DNA from: Gammaproteobacteria bacterium
GTDB lineage: Bacteria; Pseudomonadota; Gammaproteobacteria; Pseudomonadales; Azotimanducaceae
Direction of reading: 5' to 3'
NCBI GenBank assembly: GCA_021773555.1
Contig: JAJFKA010000008.1
Location: 1 to 45,856, forward strand
DNA length: 45,856 bases
The notes below the pieces were generated by a model, which was not told the DNA's origin, made no database searches, and saw only the letters and a program-made list of their open reading frames with translations. A program made the translations under genes and the position numbers. The stretch's first letter is position 1. Each line of letters starts with the position of its first letter. Below are positions 16,144 through 25,648 of the stretch, in pieces.

Positions 16144-17166
16144 GTGCCGGAAGGTATTTCAGAAGAAAATGTGACCCAGTGGTTAAGAGACCATGTTCCC
16201 GCGCTCGACGGTAAGGTTGAGTTTTCGCTGGTGGTGGGCGGTCATTCCAATCTGACTTTCAAATGCGTCGATGAATCCGGCAATAGCTATGTGTTACGTC
16301 GCCCGCCGCTCGGACACGTGCTCCAGAGCGCTCATGACATGAGCCGTGAGCATCGAATTATTCATGCGCTTCGTGATAGCGATGTTCCGGTACCGCCAAC
16401 CTATGGTTTGTGCCAGGACGAATCGGTCAATGGTGCCGATTTTTATGTGATGGCATTTGTCGAAGGACTGGTGCTGAACGATTCAATCTTAAGTGCAACC
16501 ATTCCCGAGCCATCCAGACGCAAGATAGGACTGCGGGTCATCGATATTCTGTGCAAGTTGCACAGCGTCAATATGGATAGTGTTGGACTTGGTGATCTCG
16601 GTCGTAAGGAGGCGTACCTCGCTCGTCAGTTGAAGCGATGGACTGGCCAGTGGGAGGCATCGAAGACTCACGAGGTCCCGGAAATGGAAGAATGTTGCAG
16701 AATTCTCACTGACACAATGCCGGACCAAATTGGTGCCACGATTGTGCATGGGGATTACCGGTTAGGGAATATGATTGTCAGGGGCGATTCGGTCGAGGCC
16801 ATTCTCGACTGGGAACTGTGCACCCTTGGCGATCCACTGGCGGATGTCGGTTACCTGCTCAATAACTGGGTCGCTCCTGGCGAAATGGAAACGGATTCGG
16901 CGAGCGATCAGCCTCCGACTGCCGCGGGTGGGTACCCTGATCGCGATGAATTATGTGCGATTTATGAGGCCAACACCGGTCGTGATCTGTCAACGATCAA
17001 CTACTATCGAGCTTTTTCACATTGGCGCCTGGCGGCTATCGGTCAGGGGGTCTACAAGCGTTATCTGGTTGGCGCAATGGGAGAAGACCGGGATGTTGAC
17101 CTCGAAAAGCAGAAGGCCGGGGTCGCTGTCCGTGCAGGTGCAGCACTCGCGCTGCTGCAAAACTGA
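16144..17166 (+). CDS. APH-fold kinase-like protein, ACAD10/11 type
   Basis: The 340-residue protein has the aminoglycoside-phosphotransferase fold. Visible motifs are GGHSNLTFK (nucleotide-binding strand, 32-40), HGDYRLGN (202-209, catalytic loop with Asp204) and Asp222 in ILDWE (metal-binding Asp), then GDPLADVGYLL. This is the stand-alone form of the kinase domain found at the front of mammalian ACAD10/ACAD11, which act on 4-hydroxy-acyl-CoAs; that substrate is only inferred here. It starts with GTG. Its stop overlaps the start of the next gene by one base (TGATG), so the two are translationally coupled. Confidence 0.85.
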   Translation: MPEGISEENVTQWLRDHVPALDGKVEFSLVVGGHSNLTFKCVDESGNSYVLRRPPLGHVLQSAHDMSREHRIIHALRDSDVPVPPTYGLCQDESVNGADFYVMAFVEGLVLNDSILSATIPEPSRRKIGLRVIDILCKLHSVNMDSVGLGDLGRKEAYLARQLKRWTGQWEASKTHEVPEMEECCRILTDTMPDQIGATIVHGDYRLGNMIVRGDSVEAILDWELCTLGDPLADVGYLLNNWVAPGEMETDSASDQPPTAAGGYPDRDELCAIYEANTGRDLSTINYYRAFSHWRLAAIGQGVYKRYLVGAMGEDRDVDLEKQKAGVAVRAGAALALLQN

Positions 17167-18560
17167 TGGACAATTACCGGCCAGTCAGTTTCTGGTTCGA
17201 TTCGCTGGATGATCCGGTGCTTGATCTCCGGGAGCCACCTGCGCAGGTTGATGTGGCGATCATTGGTGCAGGATTCACAGGTCTATGGACAGCGTACTAC
17301 CTGAAGAAGAAGCAGCCCCGGTTACAGATAGCCGTGTTCGAAGCGGAAACCGTCGGCTTCGGGGCCAGTGGCCGGAATGGCGGCTGGTGTATGGGTACTG
17401 CGACCGGCATAGAGCATATGTTGTCAGTCCCATCGCTTCAGGCCGAAGGTATCCGTTTGCAGCAGGCGTTGGAAAATACCGTGGATGAAATTGAACGTGT
17501 CTGCCAGGCAGAAAGTATCGACTGTCATTTTGCCAGGGGCGGTACGCTCAATGTAGCCGGCACACCAGAGGTTGCGAAACGTTCCCAGCAGTGGGTCGAA
17601 CATCTGCATCGGCTTGGTTTCAAGGACAGTGAGTATTGCTGGCTGGACCAGGCACAATCTGAGAAACGGATAGGCTTGTCGCGAAATCTTGGTGCCTATT
17701 ACACCACGCACTGTGCGGCGATCCACCCGGGCCGGCTGGTTCGAGGTCTGGCCGAAGTAAATCGTGCCCTGGGTGTGCAGATTATTGAAAAGGCGCCGGT
17801 ATTTAACTATACCCGGGTACCGGACGGATCATTATTACTGTCAACCGGGCGTGGTGCTGTTCGCGCAGAAAAAATTATTCGTGCGACCGAGGGTTACACG
17901 GAATCGATTCAGGGGCAGCAGCGCTCAATGCTGCCCCTTTATTCAATGGTCGTCGCCACGGAGCCACTCAGCCCGGAAATCTGGCAGGAGATCGGCCTTA
18001 CTCGCCGCGAAACCTTCGGCGATGGTCGACGGGTTGTCATTTATGGCCAGAGGACCGTGGATGACCGGCTCGTTTTCGGTGGACGTGCAGGCTACTACTT
18101 TGGTTCGAAAAGACGAGCACTGATCCCGGCAACGGATAAGGCGGTAAAAATTGTTGAAGCCAGTGCCCGGGAACTAATTCCAGCACTCCGGGACCCTGCT
18201 CTCGGAGAAACGGTGTTTAGCCATGGCTGGGGCGGCCTCATGGGAGTGCCCAGGCACTGGCGGCCTTGTGTCACTTTTGATGAACGCAGCAGGATCGGTT
18301 GGGCAGGTGGCTATACGGGTGAGGGTGTCGGTGCCTCGAATCTGGCCGGTCGAATCATGTGTGATCTGGTGGCAGGTGAAAAATCAGACCTGACGACACT
18401 GGCCTGGGTTGATGACGTTCCCCGACGCTGGGAACCGGAACCCATTCGCTGGCTTGGTGTAAAGTCGATAGAATTTTTTGGGGATCGGGCCGACCGACGG
18501 GAAGCGAACAATCAGTCTGCGGGTATCTGGGGAAGTCTGTTCAACCGATTCGTCGGCTAA
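17166..18560 (+). CDS. FAD-dependent amine/amino acid oxidoreductase (DAO family)
   Basis: The 464-residue product carries the dinucleotide-binding motif VDVAIIGAGFTGLWTAYYL (28-46) and the second DAO signature FGASGRNGGWCMG (about 65-77). The C-terminal FAD-contact region includes GWAGGYTGEGVGASNLAGR. It resembles gamma-glutamylputrescine oxidase and related secondary-amine oxidases; the substrate is unknown. It overlaps the ACAD10-like gene by one base, so the pair forms an operon, although the two families are not a known functional couple. The protein is cytoplasmic with no signal peptide. Confidence 0.87.
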   Translation: MDNYRPVSFWFDSLDDPVLDLREPPAQVDVAIIGAGFTGLWTAYYLKKKQPRLQIAVFEAETVGFGASGRNGGWCMGTATGIEHMLSVPSLQAEGIRLQQALENTVDEIERVCQAESIDCHFARGGTLNVAGTPEVAKRSQQWVEHLHRLGFKDSEYCWLDQAQSEKRIGLSRNLGAYYTTHCAAIHPGRLVRGLAEVNRALGVQIIEKAPVFNYTRVPDGSLLLSTGRGAVRAEKIIRATEGYTESIQGQQRSMLPLYSMVVATEPLSPEIWQEIGLTRRETFGDGRRVVIYGQRTVDDRLVFGGRAGYYFGSKRRALIPATDKAVKIVEASARELIPALRDPALGETVFSHGWGGLMGVPRHWRPCVTFDERSRIGWAGGYTGEGVGASNLAGRIMCDLVAGEKSDLTTLAWVDDVPRRWEPEPIRWLGVKSIEFFGDRADRREANNQSAGIWGSLFNRFVG

Positions 18561-18586
18561 ACATCTGCAATCGCAATGGGTGGCAA

Positions 18587-19417
18587 TCAATGGATCGTGG
18601 TTGGCTTTGATTCCAGGGCAAGTAACCGCTTGCTTGCGACTGCCCGTAACTGTTCGTCCTCCGATGAGCGAAGCACATTGATATAGGTGTGCTGTGCGAG
18701 TGCCACATTACCCTGCATCTCGTGAACTGCACCCAGTTGGACATTAAACTCGATTCGCTCAGGGATCAGCAGCAACTGGCGGTCAATACAGGCCTTACTG
18801 GCATCCCAGGCATTCCGCCGCCAGAAAATCTGCTTCAGGTTATCGAGGATACGAATCAGGATGTCCCGATTGCTGGCCGTGTCAAAATATTCATCAAGCA
18901 GCAATGCTTTCGGCCCCGCAATCTGTCGTAGCAAGGTTGAGCAATCAGGGCGACTCAGTATGCGTCCGGAAAATGGATCGACGATCACATGCTGATCAGT
19001 GCCGTAGCGAATGAGAAAGTGGCCGGGAAAGTTGATGCCGCTGACTGCGATATCCAGCCGGTAGCCAAGTGCGATGTGAATTAGCGCGAGGGTAATGGGA
19101 ATACCGTGGCGGGTATCAATCACGCGGTTCAGATAGCTGTTTTCCGGGTCGTAGTAGTTGCTGACGTTGCCGCTGAATCCCTCTTCAGTGTGGATAAACT
19201 CAATGAGGCTGTTCACTGAAATACCCAGACTGCCTGAGCCCGCCATTTTACGCTGGAAGCTCTGGGCTAACTGATCCAGCGCGGTCAGATAGAGCGGAAT
19301 CTCGATCCGCTCGTCGGTTTCGGCGGCGATCAGCAATGCGGCTTCATCGAGACGAATTTCGTCGTCCGGTAAGCGTGCAAGTCGCGTAAATCTCGCTCTG
19401 ATGTCACTATCCATCAA
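18587..19417 (-). CDS. SirB1-family transglutaminase-like/TPR protein
   Basis: The 276-residue product matches the SirB1 (UPF0162) family. Residues about 30-180 form a transglutaminase-like domain (NSYLNRVIDTRHGIPITLALIHIA, then GINFPGHFLIRY with a conserved His, and VDPF with a conserved Asp). The C-terminal third is TPR-like. The classical transglutaminase Cys is not visible in the expected position (RHGIPITL), which is normal for the family and suggests it is not a working peptidase. No biochemical function is established. It stands divergent from the alpha/beta hydrolase. Confidence 0.88.
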   Translation of the reverse strand: MMDSDIRARFTRLARLPDDEIRLDEAALLIAAETDERIEIPLYLTALDQLAQSFQRKMAGSGSLGISVNSLIEFIHTEEGFSGNVSNYYDPENSYLNRVIDTRHGIPITLALIHIALGYRLDIAVSGINFPGHFLIRYGTDQHVIVDPFSGRILSRPDCSTLLRQIAGPKALLLDEYFDTASNRDILIRILDNLKQIFWRRNAWDASKACIDRQLLLIPERIEFNVQLGAVHEMQGNVALAQHTYINVLRSSEDEQLRAVASKRLLALESKPTTIH

Positions 19418-19481
19418 TCAACTTTACAACGTTGTTTGCGATATGCAATCCTCAAAGCTTCACTCTGTCTGGTATTTGTCC

Positions 19482-20201
19482 ATGAATGATCAAATCTCCC
19501 CGCCGGGCATCATGCTTCAGATGATGGAGGCCAGAGCAGGTGCGGAGGCGGGGCGGTTAATGCTATCGCTACCATTGATCCGAATGCAGGCAGCACGTGG
19601 CCACAACGAGCCGGTGATGGTTCTGCCAGGCTTTATGGCAGACGATTATTCCACGCTGTTGCTGAGGCAGTTCCTGAAAAGTATTGGTTATCAGGCTTAC
19701 CCATGGAACCTCGGGGTGAATCGCCGACGCATGATGGATTTTCTGCCAGCCCTGATCCAGCAGGCAACCACCCTGGCGGACCGGCATAAACAGAAGGTGA
19801 GGCTTATCGGTTGGAGCCGTGGCGGTATTCTCTCCCGAGAAGTTGCCAGAGACCGGCCCGAACTTATCGATCGGGTCATTACGCTCGGCTCGCCCATCAA
19901 AGGAGGCGTGAGTGCGTCCAGTATCGGCAACATGGTCAAGCGTGAAACCGGGATGTCCGCCCAGGAACTAACCCGGTTGCTAAAATTGCGACAACTCAAA
20001 CCCATTGATGTGCCCATCAGGGCGGTGTACAGCAAAACCGACGGTGTGGTTTCCTGGAAGGCCTGCATCGATGATGTCAGTGCCGATGTACAACATTTTG
20101 AAATTTCTGGTACCCACGTTGGCATGGGTGCTAATGCTGACGTGTACCGATTGTTGCCGCGATTGCTGGCAGAAGATCTTAACGGCACCAGCGCAGACTA
20201 G
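19482..20201 (+). CDS. Alpha/beta hydrolase
   Basis: The start at 19482 (MNDQISPPG) is chosen over an upstream in-frame ATG at 19401 that overlaps the divergent SirB1 gene. The product has about 239 residues. The lipase-like features are PVMVLPGFMADDYSTLLLRQFL (oxyanion-side loop), the nucleophile elbow GWSRGG (Ser in the middle), VITLGSPIKGG, and late Asp and His (YSKTDGVVSW, SGTHVGMGANADV). It resembles small lipase/esterase-like proteins related to PGAP1. No signal peptide is present. The substrate is unknown. Confidence 0.8.
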   Translation: MNDQISPPGIMLQMMEARAGAEAGRLMLSLPLIRMQAARGHNEPVMVLPGFMADDYSTLLLRQFLKSIGYQAYPWNLGVNRRRMMDFLPALIQQATTLADRHKQKVRLIGWSRGGILSREVARDRPELIDRVITLGSPIKGGVSASSIGNMVKRETGMSAQELTRLLKLRQLKPIDVPIRAVYSKTDGVVSWKACIDDVSADVQHFEISGTHVGMGANADVYRLLPRLLAEDLNGTSAD

Positions 20202-20226
20202 GCTCGTTTCGGCCTTGCGCTGGCAT

Positions 20227-20364
20227 ATGTTTTACGGAACGGAGGCCGCGGATTTGCTCGGCATACCGGAAGACGTACTGCAGATCGCCTTGCGGCTGGT
20301 TGCCTGTACCAAGGGGGCAGGCTTCAAACCGGTCATCGGCCTCATCCATCATCCACCGGAGTAA
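20227..20364 (+). pseudogene. C-terminal remnant of a nitroreductase gene
   Basis: A 45-codon frame reads FYGTEAADLLGIPEDVLQIA, then ...CTKGAGFKP. This matches the last helix and tail of flavin nitroreductases (A--LGIP-DV--I----V-YT-G--FKP). The rest of the gene is absent, since the upstream bases belong to the hydrolase. It is therefore a leftover of a deleted gene. A complete nitroreductase of a different subtype is nearby at 24021-24686. Confidence 0.6.
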
Positions 20365-20375
20365 ATGGAACCAGA

Positions 20376-21011
20376 ATGACACTCGAAATATTTCACGTTA
20401 AAGGCACCAGATCGGTTCGGATCATCTGGCTCTGTCATGAACTTGCCGTCCCGCTGACCGTCACGACCATCGATTTTTCCCAGGATTATCGGAGCACACC
20501 GGCGTGGCGCAAGCTGAGTCCCACCGGCAAGGTACCGGCGATGAAGGACGGCGAGATGAGTATGTTTGAGTCAGGCGCGATGGTTCAATACATCCTCGAC
20601 AAATACGGTCAGGGGCGTTTGCAACCCGAGCCGGGTTCGGTCACTGCCGCGCACTATCTGCAGTGGTGCTGGTTTGCCGAGGCAACACTGGCGCGGCCCC
20701 TGGGGGATATGGTGCACCATCGAATCCTGAAGCCGGAAGCCCAAAGACTGCCTGCCATGGTAGTGGACGGGGAAATCCGGGCCCGGAGCTGCCTTGCTGC
20801 GGTGGAGCAGGGGATACGTGGTCAGGAGTTTCTGGTGGGCGAATTTACCGCCGCAGACATCATGATGGGATACTCACTGCTGCTGGCGGAAAGGATGGAG
20901 GTTCTGGACGACACTTACCCGGAAGTACTTGCCTACTATGCGAGATTGCAGGCGCGCCCGGGCTTTGTGATCGCCACGAGTGACGGCGCTGATCTCACCG
21001 ATTTGGCCTGA
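20376..21011 (+). CDS. Glutathione S-transferase
   Basis: The 211-residue product has a thioredoxin-like N-terminal domain (TLEIFHVKGTRSVRIIWLCHEL, then KLSPTGKVPAMKDGEMSMFESGAMVQYI with the cis-Pro in VPAM and the Glu-Ser pair that binds glutathione). The helical C-terminal domain has GEFTAADIMMGYSLLLA. The length is normal. The enzyme is cytoplasmic. It follows the nitroreductase remnant by 11 bases. It probably conjugates or reduces electrophiles; the substrate is unknown. Confidence 0.92.
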   Translation: MTLEIFHVKGTRSVRIIWLCHELAVPLTVTTIDFSQDYRSTPAWRKLSPTGKVPAMKDGEMSMFESGAMVQYILDKYGQGRLQPEPGSVTAAHYLQWCWFAEATLARPLGDMVHHRILKPEAQRLPAMVVDGEIRARSCLAAVEQGIRGQEFLVGEFTAADIMMGYSLLLAERMEVLDDTYPEVLAYYARLQARPGFVIATSDGADLTDLA

Positions 21012-21051
21012 ATTCTGCCAGCCGTTAGTCTGTGCGCGATGATAAGCCCCA

Positions 21052-23007
21052 TCAAATATAGGTTTTGAACCATGCCTTGATGGCGTCCATGCGAAAGCGG
21101 CGAAGTTCTGGCTTGCCCCCAACCTGGGCGCCATGGCTGCATTCGTCCAGACGTAATAGTTCAACCGTGCAACCATGATGTTCCAGCGCCGCGTACATTT
21201 GTTCGGCTTGCTCCATGGGGCAGCGGATATCCTGTTCTCCCTGTATCAATAGTGTCGGAGTGCGGCATTTGTGGGCATGGGCAAGCGGCGAGAGGGACCA
21301 GTAGGTGTCGCTTATTTTATGCGGGGGTCCGCCCATTTCCAGTTCAATAAGCGCCTTACCGGCATCAGAAGTTCCCCACATGCTGAGCATGTTGTATACC
21401 CCTTGCTCAGGCACCGCAGCCTTGAAACGGTTCGTCTGGCCAATTAACCAGCCGCTCAGATGACCACCACCAGAGACGCCGGTTACCCCAAGCCGGTCTT
21501 TGTGAGCGATGCCATCTTTGATCAGATGATCCAGCACGGCGTTGAAATCACGGGTTTCCGGATGACCCCAGGAGCCAAGAATAGAAGTTGAAAATTCATC
21601 GCCATATCCGGTTGATCCGCGCGGATTGCAGGTGACAATGGCGTATCCCGCACCAGCCAGTTCATGGTAGTCGCAGTTGAAACTGTTTCCGAAACCAGCA
21701 TGAGGTCCGCCGTGGATGCAAAGCAGCGTTTTGTAAGGTGCGCGGACATGTCTGGGCTTGAGTACCCAGCCTTCGATGGTGACATTGGGTGAACTTTTAA
21801 CCTCAATGTGTTCAGCCACGGGCCACCTGACCCGCGCATTTAAGGCGTCGTTTAGTCGGGTTATCTGTTTGCGTAAGCCCTGCTGCGTATCTACCACATG
21901 AAGTTCAGGAGGCGTATTCAAATCCTGAATTGTCATCACCAGTTGGTTGTGATTCGCGGCGAGCAGGTGGCAAACCTGCGCGCCGTGGGTAATCGGTGTG
22001 CAGCTCTCCCGACCTGTAAGGGAAATTTTAAATACCTGCAGTTCCCCACCGATGGATATCGGGGCGTACACATGCTTGCCGTCGGCAGTAACCTGGAAAG
22101 TTTGTTGTGTCCTTGCCGGGCTGCTGATCTGTACGGCACCGCCAACCATTCGATCAAGCCCGGCGGTACGGCTCCGTGGTTTGCCACCAGTGCGGTTGAC
22201 CAGAGTTAACTGGTTCTGGTTCGCCAGTGAATTGGGGGATTTGAGGATGCCGAGCTGTTTTCCGTCCGGCGTCCAGAATGCAAGCGTGAGAATTTGTTTG
22301 CGGATGAGAGTCTGGAGTTCACCCTGCAGATTGACCACATGCAGATCCGATTCTACGAACTCATGATGTTCGAGACCGGTTTCGACGAAGGCGATGGCTC
22401 GACCATCCGGCGACCATTCGATGCTGTTGATGATGCCATTGGCTTTGGTCACTTGCCTCGCCTTACCGCTGCCAGGCTGTAACACATGGATCGCCTGACC
22501 AATATCCTGCAGGTAACCTGCCGCGGGATCAAACCGGTACCAGGGGCGGTTGATGCGGTTATGTTTTGGCGCATCGTCGCGGTCAGGCTTGCGCATGGTA
22601 GCCACGAAGGCGATCTGTTTACCGTCCGGGGACAATTTGAATTGACCCGCGCCCACCGCCAGGTCAGTGATGGCTTGCGCTTCACCACCGGCAAGCGAAA
22701 TGCTGTATATCTGTGCGGACTTGTCTCGCGTCGACAGAAAATATAAGTGGCTGCCATTGGCGGAGAACACCGGATTCGAATCGTTGCCTTTGCCGTTCGT
22801 TAGCCGTCTCGGTTCCCCACCTTCCGTATCCGTCAGCCAGATGGAGGTGGTCTGCCGTTCCCGTGGTTGTTTGCCGGACACCCGGACTGTCTGCGAGAGC
22901 ACAAACGCGATGGTTCGCCCGTCGGGAGAAATGGCCGCTTCGTTAATGAATTTAATCTTGAAAACGTCATCCTGGGTCAGGGGCTTGCGCGACCGTGCTG
23001 ATTTCAT
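21052..23007 (-). CDS. S9 family peptidase (prolyl oligopeptidase / acylaminoacyl-peptidase type)
   Basis: The 651-residue protein has an N-terminal beta-propeller (about 15-390) built of WD-like TolB-type blades (ISPDGRTIAFVLS, FSANGSHLYFLSTRDKSAQ, LSPDGKQIAFVAT, WSPDGRAIAFVET). The C-terminal alpha/beta hydrolase domain carries the catalytic triad Ser512 (GVSGGG), Asp593 (GEQDIRCP) and His625 (CSHG). No signal peptide is seen, so it is probably cytoplasmic. It is the last gene of a minus-strand run after trhO, with a 31-base gap (nitroreductase-trhO-S9). Confidence 0.92.
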   Translation of the reverse strand: MKSARSRKPLTQDDVFKIKFINEAAISPDGRTIAFVLSQTVRVSGKQPRERQTTSIWLTDTEGGEPRRLTNGKGNDSNPVFSANGSHLYFLSTRDKSAQIYSISLAGGEAQAITDLAVGAGQFKLSPDGKQIAFVATMRKPDRDDAPKHNRINRPWYRFDPAAGYLQDIGQAIHVLQPGSGKARQVTKANGIINSIEWSPDGRAIAFVETGLEHHEFVESDLHVVNLQGELQTLIRKQILTLAFWTPDGKQLGILKSPNSLANQNQLTLVNRTGGKPRSRTAGLDRMVGGAVQISSPARTQQTFQVTADGKHVYAPISIGGELQVFKISLTGRESCTPITHGAQVCHLLAANHNQLVMTIQDLNTPPELHVVDTQQGLRKQITRLNDALNARVRWPVAEHIEVKSSPNVTIEGWVLKPRHVRAPYKTLLCIHGGPHAGFGNSFNCDYHELAGAGYAIVTCNPRGSTGYGDEFSTSILGSWGHPETRDFNAVLDHLIKDGIAHKDRLGVTGVSGGGHLSGWLIGQTNRFKAAVPEQGVYNMLSMWGTSDAGKALIELEMGGPPHKISDTYWSLSPLAHAHKCRTPTLLIQGEQDIRCPMEQAEQMYAALEHHGCTVELLRLDECSHGAQVGGKPELRRFRMDAIKAWFKTYI

Positions 23008-23038
23008 ACTTTCTCCTTATAGGGCATGCGTATAGGGA

Positions 23039-24028
23039 TCAGGCATTGCGCCTGCTTCGCTGGTTTTCTTTTTTCTGTTTTTTTTGCGCCCGGTTAGTAC
23101 GTTGAGTATTTATCGCATCGGCGCCGATATGTGATTCACCACGCTCAGCCGCCAGTTGTAGCTGTTTTTCCCGTTCGGCAAATCTTGCCCGTTGCTGTGC
23201 CGAATTGGTGTCGATGCAATGGTGACAGCTGATGCCGCGAACGTATGCATCGTGGGTCTTATCTGCTTGCGTGATCGGCATGCGACAGGCATGACATTGA
23301 TCATAGGTGCCAGGTTTGAGTTCGTGATCGACAGTGACGCGATCATCAAAGACGAAACACTCTCCCTGCCATAGAGATTCTGCCGTGGGAACATCTTCCA
23401 GATACTTGAGGATTCCGCCCTTGAGGTGATACACCTGTTCAAATCCCTGGGATTTAAGGAGCGCCGTTGATTTCTCGCAGCGGATTCCGCCGGTACAGAA
23501 CATGGCAACTTTTTTATTTTTCGTGACGTCAAGTGTGTTCCTGGCGAATTCGGGAAACTGTCGGAATGAACTGGTGTGCGGATTGATGGCATGCCTGAAG
23601 GTGCCGATATTGATCTCATACTCATTACGGGTGTCGATGACAGTCACTTCCGGGTCTTCGATGAGTGCATTCCAGTCTGCCGGGTTCACATACGACCCGA
23701 CGATATGGTTGGGGTCAATATCTTCAATACCCATAGTGACAATTTCTTTTTTCAGTTTTACCCTGGTTCGTTTGAAAGGCATCTTGTCGGCTTCGGATTC
23801 TTTAACGTTAACTGCACTGAATCGCGGGTCCTGCCGCAACCGGGACAGCACGGATTGAAGGCCAGCCCTTGATCCGGCGATGGTGCCATTAATTCCTTCC
23901 TGGGCTACCAGCAGGGTGCCGCGAATCTGATTTGCGAGCAGCAGATCCTTCAATTCCTGCTGGAGTGCTTCTGGATTTTCAATGCGCACAAAGTGATAGA
24001 GCGCTGCAACAATAAACCGCTCAGACAT
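23039..24028 (-). CDS. trhO: tRNA uridine(34) hydroxylase, rhodanese-like (TrhO/YceA)
   Basis: The start at 24028 ([13 protein letters not shown]) gives 329 residues, and it overlaps the stop of the upstream nitroreductase by 8 bases, which supports it. The N-terminal domain has [15 protein letters not shown] and [19 protein letters not shown]. The rhodanese domain has VIDTRNEYE and the active-site loop [11 protein letters not shown] with the catalytic Cys178. The C-terminal part has Cys pairs (CHACRMP, CHHC) that may bind metal. The family makes 5-hydroxyuridine at position 34 of certain tRNAs with O2. The enzyme is cytoplasmic. Confidence 0.94.
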   Translation of the reverse strand: MSERFIVAALYHFVRIENPEALQQELKDLLLANQIRGTLLVAQEGINGTIAGSRAGLQSVLSRLRQDPRFSAVNVKESEADKMPFKRTRVKLKKEIVTMGIEDIDPNHIVGSYVNPADWNALIEDPEVTVIDTRNEYEINIGTFRHAINPHTSSFRQFPEFARNTLDVTKNKKVAMFCTGGIRCEKSTALLKSQGFEQVYHLKGGILKYLEDVPTAESLWQGECFVFDDRVTVDHELKPGTYDQCHACRMPITQADKTHDAYVRGISCHHCIDTNSAQQRARFAEREKQLQLAAERGESHIGADAINTQRTNRAQKKQKKENQRSRRNA

Positions 24029-24686
24029 CGAAGACAGCTCCATCCCAGGTGTCCATCCGGGTAAAGGAATCAACACTGTTTCGCCGCAGGCGGGTTAGTT
24101 GCCGGACCGGTTTGCCAATCGCAACCATGGCGGCAATCGCGAACTCTTCCGGGATCCTCAGCAATTCTCTGGCTTGAGGTTCCTGGTTTGCCAGGAACGT
24201 GGTTAGTACACCGCCCAGTTGCTCGTTTCGTGCCGCCAGCAGAATATTCCAGACAAATGGATAAATCGAAGCACCGGGAACGACGCCGACTCGTTGCAAC
24301 GATGCGTCAAATGCGCTCACCTGGCTCAGGTCAACACAGATCACCAGGAGCGCGGGTGCTGCTTCGAGATCGTCGACCAGGGGAAACTGACTACTGGTCG
24401 CCTCGATGTCTGCCAAACTCACCTGACTTGGGTGGATGGAATTAAACGGCACTTCACCTGCCATGGACTGCGCCTTGTAACGCTTGATAGTGGGTTGCAT
24501 CAGCGTGCGCAGCTTGCCGCGCAACAACTTGTCTTCGATGATCAGCACGCGCCAGCCCTGGCGATTGCCACCGCTGGGAGCAAACCTGGCATGATCGAGG
24601 ATGCGATGCAGGGTTGAAGGTTCCACCTTCGCGTCCGTGAACTGTCTTGCGGCAAACGTGGTGCGCATCACCTCATAGGTATCCAT
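24021..24686 (-). CDS. Nitroreductase family flavoprotein
   Basis: The start at 24686 ([16 protein letters not shown]) gives 221 residues, the usual length; the longer frame upstream adds no family sequence. FMN-contact features are AARQF (a variant of the RRSIR motif), [18 protein letters not shown], and [12 protein letters not shown]. The family is an NAD(P)H-dependent FMN enzyme acting on nitro compounds, quinones or enones; the substrate is unknown. It lies first in the run with trhO and the S9 peptidase, 158 bases downstream of the CadC-like regulator. Confidence 0.85.
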   Translation of the reverse strand: MDTYEVMRTTFAARQFTDAKVEPSTLHRILDHARFAPSGGNRQGWRVLIIEDKLLRGKLRTLMQPTIKRYKAQSMAGEVPFNSIHPSQVSLADIEATSSQFPLVDDLEAAPALLVICVDLSQVSAFDASLQRVGVVPGASIYPFVWNILLAARNEQLGGVLTTFLANQEPQARELLRIPEEFAIAAMVAIGKPVRQLTRLRRNSVDSFTRMDTWDGAVFDV

Positions 24687-24844
24687 AGGTTTCTCGACGG
24701 TAATGATTCGGCGCCTATTATCCCCTGAATCAGGCGCGAAATGCATGGCAAAGACGCATCCATTGTTTCGAAGTGGCTCACGCTGGCCGCCAGGGTGGTG
24801 CGAGTGTCTGGGGGAAATCGCTGATTGGTCCAACCTTCGCCGAA

Positions 24845-25648
24845 TCAGAACAGTTCGGTGAGATAACTCTGGTCCATGGAGGCCTGGGTTGCGGCAGGAT
24901 ACTTCAGGTCAAAATGATCGTGGACCGCGATCACAATGGTCGTCGCGAGTTCGTCCTGGATTGCCAGGCTGTCTGTCACATCGCGGTCATAACGCACTGC
25001 CCAGACCTGTTTGCCGCTGATAACTTCAATCAGTTGCGCGGTGGTTCGAATCAAATTTTCCTGACTGCGTACCGAGCCTTCGATGAGGTGGGTTGCTTTT
25101 AGTCGCCGGCCGATCTCTCTGGGGTCGAGTTTCACTTCCCGGAATTGGAATGAAGCCGTATGTGATATGGCACCCAGGTATTGGGAGCGACCAAGATAGT
25201 TAGCAATATCCTCGGAAAGTCCATCGCCGAAATGCTGATGCGCTTGTTCGATGATGAGATTGAGAAAAGGTAACACCGCAATTGTGACGGGCTTATCTTT
25301 ATTTTGTGCTGGTGTCTGCACTGCGTCATCGATCGATACGTCCGCGATCAGTTGATAGCCACGCTTCGGATAGGTCTCAATGTAAAGTGGATTGCGAGAG
25401 TTATCCCCGAAAACCCGGCGCAGCTCCGCCATGGTTTTGTGGACTGCGTTATCGCTTGAGATGGAACCGCGCCAGAAAGTTTCCAGCAGTTCTTCTTTGC
25501 TGACAGGCCTGCCTGGATTTTTTGCAAGATGAACCAGCACATCCATTGCTCTGGGCGTGATGTGGATTTCTTCTTCAGCTCGTGTAAGACGATCAAAGCG
25601 TTCGTGAACCGTCCAGTCGCCAACTAAAAGCATGGATGCTCGATACAA
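24845..25648 (-). CDS. CadC-like transcriptional regulator without TPR tail
   Basis: The 267-residue product has an OmpR/PhoB-type winged-helix DNA-binding domain at residues about 5-105 (ITPRAMDVLVHLAKNPGRPVS, then KTMAELRRVFGD and YIETYPKRGYQLIA). It is followed by a TolB/FlgO-like alpha/beta domain (about 120-240) with FGDGLSEDIANYLG and ATHLIEGSVRSQ. In related regulators this module is followed by a membrane segment or TPR repeats; here the protein ends at DQSYLTELF. The tail may have been lost, or this is a natural short form. It is divergent from the small exported protein and may control it or the downstream nitroreductase run. Confidence 0.8.
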   Translation of the reverse strand: MYRASMLLVGDWTVHERFDRLTRAEEEIHITPRAMDVLVHLAKNPGRPVSKEELLETFWRGSISSDNAVHKTMAELRRVFGDNSRNPLYIETYPKRGYQLIADVSIDDAVQTPAQNKDKPVTIAVLPFLNLIIEQAHQHFGDGLSEDIANYLGRSQYLGAISHTASFQFREVKLDPREIGRRLKATHLIEGSVRSQENLIRTTAQLIEVISGKQVWAVRYDRDVTDSLAIQDELATTIVIAVHDHFDLKYPAATQASMDQSYLTELF

